From Euonymus europaeus (taxonomy: Eukaryota > Streptophyta > Magnoliopsida > Celastrales > Celastraceae), in NCBI GenBank assembly GCA_963580455.1, contig OY756960.1:124001-188000 (forward strand): 64,000 bases of DNA. Reading direction: 5' to 3'. Made by a program: the position numbers and the translations under genes. The stretch's first letter is position 1. The number at the start of each line of letters is the position of its first letter. Positions 50,010-61,190 of this stretch are shown here, piece by piece. The notes beneath the pieces were generated by a model. That model had not been told where the DNA came from. It saw only the letters and a list, made by a program, of their open reading frames with translations, and searched no databases.

Positions 50010-52130
50010 AGTGTGAAATCAAGCTAAAAATCACCGAATTCAGAACTCGGAGTCAACGGATATTCATAAAACCGTTTACGTAAAGAAACCACATTTCGCT
50101 GCTAACTAGGTGAAACGAGACCAACTCGCCACGAGTTCTGAAATCAAAATCCGAAACGCGAGGATCGTAGAGCTCGAAAATTAGTGTGAAATCAACTAAA
50201 AATCACCGAATTCAGAACTCGGAGTCAACCGATATTCATAAAACCGTTTACGTAAAGAAACCACATTTCGCGGCTAACTAGGTGAAACGAGACCAACTAG
50301 CCACGAGTTCTGAAATCAAAATCCGAAACTCCATAATCGTAGAGCTCGAAAAGTAGTGTGAAATCAAGCTAAAAATCACCGAATTCAGAACTCGGAGTCA
50401 ACGGATATTCATAAAACCGTTTACGTAAAGAAACCACATTTTGCGGCTAACTAGGTGAAACGAGACAAACTAGCCACGAGTTCTGAAATCAAAATCCGAA
50501 ACACCAGGATCGTAGAGCTCGAAAAGTAGTGTGAAATCAAGCTAAAAATCACCGAATTCAGAACTCGAAGTCAATGGATATTCATAAAACCATTGACGTA
50601 AAGAAACCACATTTCGCGGCTAACTAGGTGAAACGAGACCTACTAGCCACAAGTTCTGAAATCAAAATCCGAAAAACCAGGATTGTAGAGCTCGAAAAGT
50701 AGTGTGTAATCAAGCTAAAAATCACCGAATTCAGAACTCGGAGTCAACGGATATTCATAAAACCGTTTACGTAAAGAAACCACATTTCGCGGCTAACTAG
50801 GTGAAACGACACCTACTAGCCACGAGTTCTGAAATCAAAATCCGAAAAGCCAAGATTATAGAGCTCGAAAAGTAGTGTGAAATCAAGCTAAAAATCACCG
50901 AATTCAGAACTCGAAGTCAACGGATATTCATAAAACCGTTTACGTAAAGAAACCACATTTCGCGGCTAACTAGGTGAAACGAGACCTACTAGCCACGAGT
51001 TCTGAAATCAAAATCCGAAAATCCAAGATTGTAGAGCTCGAAAAGTAGTGTGAAATCAAGCTAAAAATCACCGAATTCAGAACTCGGAGTCAACGGATAT
51101 TCATAAAACCGTTTACGTAAAGAAACCACATTTCGCTGCTAACTAGGTGAAACGAGACCAACTCGCCACGAGTTCTGAAATCAAAATCCGAAACGCGAGG
51201 ATCGTAGAGCTCGAAAATTAGTGTGAAATCAACTAAAAATCACCGAATTCAGAACTCGGAGTCAACCGATATTCATAAAACCGTTTACGTAAAGAAACCA
51301 CATTTCGCGGCTAACTAGGTGAAACGAGACCAACTAGCCACGAGTTCTGAAATCAAAATCCGAAACTCCATAATCGTAGAGCTCGAAAAGTAGTGTGAAA
51401 TCAAGCTAAAAATCACCGAATTCAGAACTCGGAGTCAACGGATATTCATAAAACCGTTTACGTAAAGAAACCACATTTTGCGGCTAACTAGGTGAAACGA
51501 GACAAACTAGCCACGAGTTCTGAAATCAAAATCCGAAACACCAGGATCGTAGAGCTCGAAAAGTAGTGTGAAATCAAGCTAAAAATCACCGAATTCAGAA
51601 CTCGAAGTCAATGGATATTCATAAAACCATTGACGTAAAGAAACCACATTTCGCGGCTAACTAGGTGAAACGAGACCTACTAGCCACAAGTTCTGAAATC
51701 AAAATCCGAAAAACCAGGATTGTAGAGCTCGAAAAGTAGTGTGTAATCAAGCTAAAAATCACCGAATTCAGAACTCGGAGTCAACGGATATTCATAAAAC
51801 CGTTTACGTAAAGAAACCACATTTCGCGGCTAACTAGGTGAAACGACACCTACTAGCCACGAGTTCTGAAATCAAAATCCGAAAAGCCAAGATTATAGAG
51901 CTCGAAAAGTAGTGTGAAATCAAGCTAAAAATCACCGAATTCAGAACTCGAAGTCAACGGATATTCATAAAACCGTTTACGTAAAGAAACCACATTTCGC
52001 GGCTAACTAGGTGAAACGAGACCTACTAGCCACGAGTTCTGAAATCAAAATCCGAAAATCCAAGATTGTAGAGCTCGAAAAGTAGTGTGAAATCAAGCTA
52101 AAAATCACCGAATTCAGAACTCGGAGTCAA
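50010..52130 (+). repeat. 6-mer higher-order repeat, 1037 bp, two near-identical copies
   Basis: CATTGACGTAAAG at 50591 and 51628 and CAACTCGCC at 50122 and 51159 are 1037 bp apart (6 x 173 minus 1, from the AATCAACTAAAA deletions at about 50189 and 51229). Both copies share the rare AAACGACACC and AAGCCAAGATTATAG. They appear virtually identical, so the duplication is recent. Confidence 0.9.
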
Positions 52131-52479
52131 TGGATATTCATAAAACCGTTTACGTGAAGAAACCACATTTCGCGGCTAACTAGGTGAAACGAGACCTAAT
52201 AGCCACGAGTTCTGAAATCAAAATCCGAAACACCAGGATTGTAGAGTTCGAAAATTAGTGTGAAATCAAGCTAAAAATCACCGAATTCAGAACTCGGAGT
52301 CAACGGATATTCCTAAAACCGTTTACCTAAAGAAACCACATTTCGCGGCTAACTAGGTGAAACGAGACCTACTAGCCACGAGTTTTGAAATCAAAATCCG
52401 AAACGCCAGGATTGTAGAGCTCGAAAAGTAGTGTGAAATCAAGCTAAAAATCACCGAATTCAGAACTCGGAGTCAACGG
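52131..52479 (+). repeat. Transition from beta to delta family
   Basis: Two monomers combining ACGTGAAG (52154), GTAGAGTTCG, ATTCCTAAAACCGTTTACC with a GTTTACCTAAAG change near 52320, and GAGTTTTGAAATC. The same GAGTTTTGAAAT change occurs near 12945 and 14674 in the first beta block. Confidence 0.7.
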
Positions 52480-55255
52480 ATATTCCCAAAACCGTTTACG
52501 TAAAGAAACCACATTTCACGGCTAAATAGGTGAAACGAGATCAACTAGCCACAAGTTCTGAAATCAAAATCCGAAACGCTAGGATTCTAGAGCTCGAAAA
52601 GTAGTGTGAAATCAAGCTAAAAATCACCTAATTCAGAACTCAGAGTCAACGGATATTCATAAAACCGTTTACGTAAAGAAACCACATTTCGTGGCTAACT
52701 AGGTGAAACGAGACCAACTAGCCACGAGTTCTGAAATAAAAATCCAAAACTCCAGGATCGTAGAGCTCAAAAAGTAGTGCGAAATCAATCTAAAAATCAG
52801 CGAATTCAGAACTCGGAGTCAACGGATATTCCTAAAACCGTTTACGTAAAGAAACCACATTTCGCGGCTAAATAGGTGAAACGAGCCCAACTAGCCACGA
52901 GTTCTAAAATCGAAATCCGAAAATCCAGGATTGTAGAGCTCGAAAAGTAGTGTGTAATCAAGCTAAAAATCACCGAATTCAGAACTCGGAGTCAATGGAT
53001 ATTCATAAAACCGTTTACGTAAAGAAACCACATTTCGCGGCTAACTAGGTGAAACGAGACCTACTAGCCACGAGTTCTGAAATCAAAATCCGAAACTCCA
53101 GGATCGTAGAGCTCGAAAATTAGTGTGAAATCATGCTAAAAATCACCGAATTCAGAACTCGGAGTCAACCGATATTCATAAAACCGTTTACGTAAAGAAA
53201 CCACATTTCGTGGCGAACTAGGTGAAACGAGACCTACTGGCCACGAGTTCTGAAATCAAAATCCGAAACTCCAGGATTGTAGAGCTCGAAAAGTAGTGTG
53301 AAATCAAGCTAAAAATCACCGAATTCAGAACTCGGAGTCAACGGATATTCCTAAAACCGTTTACGTAAAGAAACCACATTTCGCGGCTAAATAGGTGAAA
53401 CGAGACCAACTAGCCACGAGTTCTGAAATCAAAATCCGAAACCCCAGGATGGTAGAGCTCAAAAAGTAGTGTGTAATCAAGCTAAAAATCACCGAATTCA
53501 GAACTCGGAGTCAACGGATATTCATGAAACCGTTTACGTAAAGAAACCACAATTCGCGGCTAACTAGGTGAAACGAGACCTACTAGCCACGAGTTCTGAA
53601 ATCAAAATCCGAAATTCCAGGATTGTAGAGCTCGAAAAGTAGTGTGAAATCAAGCTAAAAATCACCGAATTCAGAACTCGGAGTCAACCGATATTCATAA
53701 AACCGTTTACGTAAAGAAACCACATTTCGCGGCAAACTAGGTGAAACGAGACCAACTAGCCACGAGTTCTGAAATCAAAATCCGAAACGCCAGGATCGTA
53801 GAGCTCGAAAATTAGTGTGAAATCAAGCAAAAAATCACCGAATTCAGAACTCGGAGTCAACGGATATTCCTAAAACCGTTTACGTAAAGAAACCACATTT
53901 CACGGCTAAATAGGTGAAACGAGACCAACTAGCCACGAGTTCTGAAATCAAAATCCGAAACGCTAGGATTCTAGAGCTCGAAAAGTAGTGTGAAATCAAG
54001 CTAAAAATCACCTAATTCAGAACTCAGAGCTAAACCCGGATATTCATAAAACCGTTTACGTAAAGAAACCACATTTCGTGGCTAACTAGGTGAAACGAGA
54101 CCAACTAGCCACGAGTTCTGAAATAAAAATCCAAAACTCCAGGATCGTAGAGCTCAAAAAGTAGTGCGAAATCAATCTAAAAATCAGCGAATTCAGAACT
54201 CGGAGTCAACGGATATTCCTAAAACCGTTTACGTAAAGAAACCACATTTCGCGGCTAAATAGGTGAAACCAGCCCAACTAGCCACGAGTTCTAAAATCGA
54301 AATCCGAAAATCCAGAATTGTAGAGCTCGAAAAGTAGTGTGTAATCAAGCTAAAAATCACCGAATTCAGAACTCGAAGTCAATGGATATTCATAAAACCG
54401 TTTACGTAAAGAATCCACATTTCGCGGCTAACTAGGTGAAACGAGACCTACTAGCCACGAGTTCTGAAATCAAAATCCGAAACACCAGGATCGTAGAGCT
54501 CGAAAATTAGTGTGAAATCATGCTAAAAATCACCGAATTCAGAACTCGGAGTCAACCGATATTCATAAAACCGTTTACGTAAAGAAACCACATTTCGCGG
54601 CGAACTAGGTGAAACGAGACCTACTGGCCACGAGTTCTGAAATCAAAATCCGAAACTCCAGGATTGTAGAGCTCGAAAAGTAGTGTGAAATCAAGCTAAA
54701 AATCACCGAATTCAGAACTCGGAGTCAACGGATATTCCTAAAACCGTTTACGTAAAGAAACCACATTTTGCGGCTAAATAGGTGAAACGAGACCAACTAG
54801 CCACGAGTTCTGAAATCAAAATCCGAAACCCCAGGATGGTAGAGCTCAAAAAGTAGTGTGTAATCAAGCTAAAAATCACCGAATTCAGAACTCGGAGTCA
54901 ACGGATATTCATGAAACCGTTTACGTAAAGAAACCACAATTCGCGGCTAACTAGGTGAAACGAGACCTACTAGCCACGAGTTCTGAAATCAAAATCCGAA
55001 ATGCCAGGATTGTAGAGCTCGAAAAGTAGTGTGAAATCAAGCTAAAAATCACCGAATTCAGAACTCGTAGTCAACCGATATTCATAAAACCGTTTACGTA
55101 AAGAAACCACATTTCGCGGCAAACTAGGTGAAACGAGACCAACTAGCCACGAGTTCTGAAATCAAAATCCGAAACGCCAGGATCGTAGAGCTCGAAAATT
55201 AGTGTGAAATCAAGCAAAAAATCACCGAATTCAGAACTCGGAGTCAACGGATATT
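52480..55255 (+). repeat. 8-mer higher-order repeat, 1387 bp (includes a 3-bp insertion)
   Basis: AATCCAAAACTCCAGG at 52741 and 54128 are 1387 bp apart, eight monomers plus 3 bp. Delta markers shared by both copies are TCACCTAATTC (EcoRI lost), TTTCGTGGC, AATCAGCGAATTC, GAGCCCAAC/CAGCCCAAC, TCATGCTAAAA and GGATGGTAGAG. The +3 comes from a complex change at 54029-54038 in the second copy only. Confidence 0.85.
54022..54044 (+). other. Complex +3 bp replacement unique in the array
   Basis: The standard AGAGTCAACGGATATT is replaced here by AGAGCTAAACCCGGATATT, a change of several bases plus a net gain of three. It is the only indel longer than 1 bp that I found in ~370 monomers. It lies in the otherwise best conserved part of the monomer. 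The matching monomer near 52634 has the normal sequence. Confidence 0.8.
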
Positions 55256-58200
55256 CATAAAACCGTTTACGTAAAGAAACCACATTTCGCGGCTAACTAG
55301 GTGAAACGAGACCAACTAGCCACGAGTTCTGAAACAAAAATCTGAAACGCCGGGATCGTAGAGCCCGAAAAGTAGTGTGAAATCAAGCTAAAAATCACCG
55401 AATTCAAAACTCGGAGTCAACGGATATTCATAAAACCGTTTACGTAAAGAAACCACATTTCGCGGCTAACTAGGTGAAACGAGACCAACTAGCCACGAGT
55501 TCTGAAATCGAAATCTGAAATGCTAGGATTGTAGAGCTCGAAAAGTAGTGTGAAATCAAGCTAAAAATCACCTAATTCAGAACTCAGAGTCAACGGATAT
55601 TCATAAAACCGTTTACGTAAAGAAACCACATTTCGTGGCTAACTAGGTGAAACGAGACCAACTAGCCACGAGTTCTGAAATCAAAATCCAAAAATCCAGG
55701 ATCGTAGAGCTCAAAAAGTAGTGTGAAATCAAGCTAAAAATCAGCGAATTCAGAACTCGGAGTCAACGGATATTCCTAAAACCGTTTACGTAAAGAAACC
55801 ACATTTCGCGGCTAAATAGGTGAAACGAGCCCAACTAGCCACGAGTTCTAAAATCGAAATCCGAAAATCCAGGATTGTAGAGCTCGAAAAGTAGTGTGTA
55901 ATCAAGCTAAAAATCACCGAATTCAGAACTCGGAGTCAACGGATATTCATAAAACCGTTTACGTAAAGAAACCACATTTCGCGGCTAACTAGGTGAAACG
56001 AGACCTACTAGCCACGAGTTCTGAAATCGAAATCCGAAAACTCAGGATTGTAGAGCTTGAAAAGTAGTGTGAAATCAAGCTAAAAATCATCGAATTCAGA
56101 ATTCGGAGTCAACGGATATTCATAAAATCGTTTACGTAAAGAAACCACATTTCGCGGCTAACTAGGTGAAACGAGACCAACTAGCCACGAGTTCTGAAAT
56201 CAAAATCCGAAATGCCAGGATGGTAGAGCTCGAAAAGTAGTGTGTAATCAAGCTAAAAATCACCGAATTCAGAACTCGGAGTCAACGGATATTCATGAAA
56301 CCGTTTACGTAAAGAAACCACATTTCGCGGCTAACTAGGTGAAACGAGACCTACTAGCCACGAGTTCTGAAATCAAAATCCGAAACGCCAGGATTGTAGA
56401 GCTCGAAAAGTAGTGTGAAATCAAGCTAAAAATCACCGAATTCAGAACTAGGAGTCAACGGATATTCATAAAACCGTTTACGTAAAGAAACCACATTTCG
56501 CGGATAACTAGGTGAAACGAGACCAACTAGCCACGAGTTCTGAAATCAAAATCCGAAATGCCAGGATCGTAGAGCTCGAAAATTAGTGTGAAATCAAGCT
56601 AAAAATCACCGAATTCAGAACTCGGAGTCAACGGATATTCATAAAACCGTTTACGTAAAGAAACCACATTTCGCGGCTAACTAGGTGAAACGAGACGAAC
56701 AAGCCACGAGTTCTGAAATCAAAATCCGAAGCACCACGATCGTACAGCTCGAAATTAGTGTGAAATCAAGCTAAAAATCAACGAATTCAGAACTCGGAGT
56801 CAACCGATATTCATCAAACCGTTTACGTAAAGAAACCACATTTTGCGGCTAACTAGGTGAAACGAGACCAACTAGCCACGAGTTCTGAAATCAAAATCCG
56901 AAACTCCATAATCGTAGAGGTCAAAAAGTAGTGTGAAATCAAGCTAAAAATCACCGAATTCAGAACTCGGAGTCAACGGATATTCATAAAACCGTTTACG
57001 TAAAGAAACCACATTTCGCGGCTAACTAGGTGAAACGAGACCAACTAGCCACGAGTTCTGAAATCAAAATCCGAAATTCCAGCATCGTAGAGCTCGAAAA
57101 GTAGTGTGAAATCAAGCTAAAAATCACCTAATTCAGAACTCGGAGTCAACGGATATTCAAAAAACCGTTTAAGTAAAGAAACCACATTTCGCGGCTAACT
57201 AGGTGAAACGAGACCTACTAGCCACGAGTTCTGAAATCGAAATCCGAAAAGCACGTTTGTAGAGCTCGAAAAGTAGTGTGTAATCAAGCTAAAAATCACC
57301 GAATTCAGAACTCGGAGTCAACGGATATTCATAAAACCGTTTACGTAAAGAAACCACATTTCGCGGCTAACTAGGTGAGACGAGACCTACTAGCCACGAG
57401 TTCTGAAATCAAAATCCGAAATGCCAAGATTGTAGAGCTCGAAAAGTAGTGTGAAACCAAGCTAAAAATCACCGAATTCCGAACTCGGAGTCAACGGATA
57501 TTCATAAAACCGTTTACGTAAAGAAACCACATTTCGCGGCTAACTAGGTGAAACGAGACCTACTATCCACGAGTTCTGAAATCAAAATCCGAAACGCCAA
57601 GATTGTAGAGCTCGAAAAGTAGTGTGAAATCAAGCTAAAAATCACCGAATTCAGAACTCGGAGTCAACGGATATTCATAAAACCGTTTACGTAAAGAAAC
57701 CACATTTCGCGGCTTACTAGGTGAAACGAGACCTGCTAGCCACGAGTTCTGAAATCGAAATCCGAAACACCGGGATTGTAGAGCTCGAAAAGTAGTGTGA
57801 AATCAAGCTAAAAATCACCGAATTCAGAACTCGGAGTCAACGGATATTCCTAAAACCGTTTAAGTAAAGAAACCACATTTCGCGGCTAACTAGGTGAAAC
57901 GAGACCACCTAGCCACGAGTTCTGAAATCGAAATCCGAAACACTGGGATTGTAGAGCTCGAAAAGTAGTGTGAAATCAAGCTAAAAATCACCGAATTCAG
58001 AACTCGGAGTCAACCGATATTCATAAAACCGTTTACGTAAAGAAACCACATTTCGCGGCAAACTAGGTGAAACGAGACCAACTAGCCACGAGTTCTGAAA
58101 TCAAAATCCGAAACGCCAGGATCGTAGAGCTCGAAAATTAGTGTGAAATCAAGCAAAAAATCACCGAATTCAGAACTCGGAGTCAACGGATATTCATAAA

Positions 58201-60470
58201 ACCGTTTACGTAAAGAAACCACATTTCGCGGCTAACTAGGTGAAACGAGACCAACTAGCCACGAGTTCTGAAACCAAAATCCGAAACGCCAGGATCGTAG
58301 AGCCCGAAAAGTAGTGTGAAATCAAGCTAAAAATCACCGAATTCAAAACTCGGAGTCAACGGATATTCATAAAACCGTTTACGTAAAGAAACCACATTTC
58401 GCGGCTAACTAGGTGAAACGAGACCAACTAGCCACGAGTTCTGAAATCGAAATCTGAAATGCTAGGATTGTAGAGCTCGAAAAGTAATGTGAAATCAAGC
58501 TAAAAATCACCTAATTCAGAACTCAGAGTCAACGGATATTCATAAAACCGTTTACGTAAAGAAACCACATTTCGTGGCTAACTAGGTGAAACGAGACCAA
58601 CTAGCCACGAGTTCTGAAATCAAAATCCAAAAATCCAGGATCGTAGAGCTCAAAAAGTAGTGTGAAATCAAGCTAAAAATCAGCGAATTCAGAACTCGGA
58701 GTCAACGGATATTCCTAAAACCGTTTACGTAAAGAAACGACATTTCGCGGCTAAATAGGTGAAACGAGCCCAACTAGCCACGAGTTCTAAAATCGAAATC
58801 CGAAAATCCAGGATTGTAGAGCTCGAAAAGTAGTGTGTAATCAAGCTAAAAATCACCGAATTCAGAACTCGGAGTCAACGGATATTCATAAAACCGTTTA
58901 AGTAAAGAAACCACATTTCGCGGCTAACTAGGTGAAACGAGACCTACTAGCCACGAGTTCTGAAATCGAAATCCGAAAACTCAGGATTGTAGAGCTCGAA
59001 AAGTAGTGTGAAATCAAGCTAAAAATCACCGAATTCAGAATTCGGAGTCAACGGATATTCATAAAATCGTTTACGTAAAGAAACTACATTTCGCGGCTAA
59101 CTAGGTGAAACGAGACCAACTAGCCACGAGTTCTGAAATCAAAATCCGAAATGCCAGGATGGTAGAGCTCGAAAAGTAGTGTGTAATCAAGCTAAAAATC
59201 ACCGAATTCAGAACTCGGAGTCAACGGATATTCATGAAACCGTTTACGTAAAGAAACCACATTTCGCGGCTAACTAGGTGAAACGAGACCTACTAGCCAC
59301 GAGTTCTGAAATCAAAATCCGAAACGCCAGGATTGTAGAGCTCGAAAAGTAGTGTGAAATCAAGCTAAAAATCACCGAATTCAGAACTAGGAGTCAACGG
59401 ATATTCATAAAACCGTTTACGTAAAGAAACCACATTTCGCGGATAACTAGGTGAAACGAGACCAACTAGCCACGAGTTCTGAAATCAAAATCCGAAATGC
59501 CAGGATCGTAGAGCTCGAAAATTAGTGTGAAATCAAGCTAAAAATCACCGAATTCAGAACTCGGAGTCAACGGATATTCATAAAACCGTTTACGTAAGGA
59601 AACCACATTTCGCGGCTAACTAGGTGAAACGAGACGAACAAGCCACGAGTTCTGAAATCAAAATCCGAAACACCACGATCGTACAGCTCGAAAATTAGTG
59701 TGAAATCAAGCTAAAAATCAACGAATTCAGAACTCGGAGTCAACCGATATTCATCAAACCGTTTACGTAAGGAAACCACATTTTGCGGCTAACTAGGTGA
59801 AACGAGACCAACTAGCCACGAGTTCTGAAATCAAAATCCGAAACTCCATAATCGTAGAGGTCAAAAAGTAGTGTGAAATCAAGCTAAAAATCACCGAATT
59901 CAGAACTCGGAGTCAACGGATATTCATAAAACCGTTTACGTAAAGAAACCACATTTCGCGGCTAACTAGGTGAAACGAGACCAGCTAGCCACGAGTTCTG
60001 AAATCAAAATCCGAAATGCCAGCATCGTAGAGCTCGAAAAGTAGTGTGAAATCAAGCTAAAAATCACCTAATTCAGAACTCGGAGTCAACGGATATTCAA
60101 AAAACCGTTTACGTAAAGAAACCACATTTCGCGGCTAACTAGGTGAAACGAGACCTACTAGCCACGAGTTCTGAAATCGAAATCCGAAAAGCAGGTTTGT
60201 AGAGCTCGAAAAGTAGTGTGTAATCAAGCTAAAAATCACCGAATTCAGAACTCGGAGTCAACGGATATTCATAAAACCGTTTACGTAAAGAAACCACATT
60301 TTGCGGCTAACTAGGTGAGACGAGACCTACTAGCCACGAGTTCTGAAATCAAAATCCGAAATGCCAAGATTGTAGAGCTCGAAAAGTAGTGTGAAATCAA
60401 GCTAAAAATCACCGAATTCCGAACTCGGAGTCAACGGATATTCATAAAACCGTTTACGTAAAGAAACCAC
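55030..60470 (+). repeat. 17-mer higher-order repeat, ~2939 bp, nearly two copies
   Basis: Marker pairs: GCAAACTAGG at about 55120 and 58059, AAGCAAAAAATC at 55212 and 58151, GAGCCCGAAAAG at 55361 and 58300, and GACGAACAAG at 56694 and 59633, all 2939 bp apart (17 x 173 minus 2). Deletions lie near 56754 (GAAATTAG) and 57250 (GCACGTTTG); the second is matched by GCAGGTTTG near 60190. This is the longest local period in the window. It contains delta monomers plus CCACGATCGTACAGCTC copies not seen in the first 55 kb. Confidence 0.87.
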
Positions 60471-61190
60471 ATTTCGCGGATAACTAGGTGAAACGAGACC
60501 AACTAGCCACGAGTTCTGAAATCAAAATCCGAAATGCCAGGATCGTAGAGCTCGAAAATTAGTGTGAAATCAAGCTAAAAATCACCGAATTCAGAACTCG
60601 GAGTCAACGGATATTCATAAAACCGTTTACGTAAAGAAACCACATTTCGCGGCTAACTAGGTGAAACGAGACGAACAAGTCACGAGTTCTGAAATCAAAA
60701 TCCGAAACACCACGATCGTACAGCTCGAAAATTAGTGTAAAATCAAGCTAAAAATCAACGAATTCAGAACTCGGAGTCAACCGATATTCATCAAACCGTT
60801 TACGTAAAGAAACCACATTTTGCGGCTAACTAGGTGAAACGAGACCAACTAGCCACGAGTTCTGAAATCAAAATCCGAAACTCCATAATCGTAGAGGTCA
60901 AAAAGTAGTGTGAAATCAAGCTAAAAATCACCGAATTCAGAACTCGGAGTCAACGGATATTCATAAAACCGTTTACGTAAAGAAACCACATTTCGCGGCT
61001 AACTAGGTGAAACGAGACCAGCTAGCCACGAGTTCTGAAATCAAAATCCGAAATGCCAGCGTCGTAGAGCTCGAAAAGTAGTGTGAAATCAAGCTAAAAA
61101 TCACCTAATTCAGAACTCGGAGTCAACGGATATTCAAAAAACCGTTTACGTAAAGAAACCACATTTCGCGGCTAACTAGGTGAAACGAGA
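59430..61190 (+). repeat. 6-mer higher-order repeat, 1037 bp
   Basis: GCGGATAACTAGG at about 59440 and 60477 and GACGAACAAG at 59633 and 60670 are 1037 bp apart. It overlaps the end of the second 17-mer copy, so a 6-monomer piece of that unit was duplicated afterwards. GTAGAGGTCAAAAAG (SacI lost) and ACCAGCTAGCC are shared by both copies. Confidence 0.87.
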
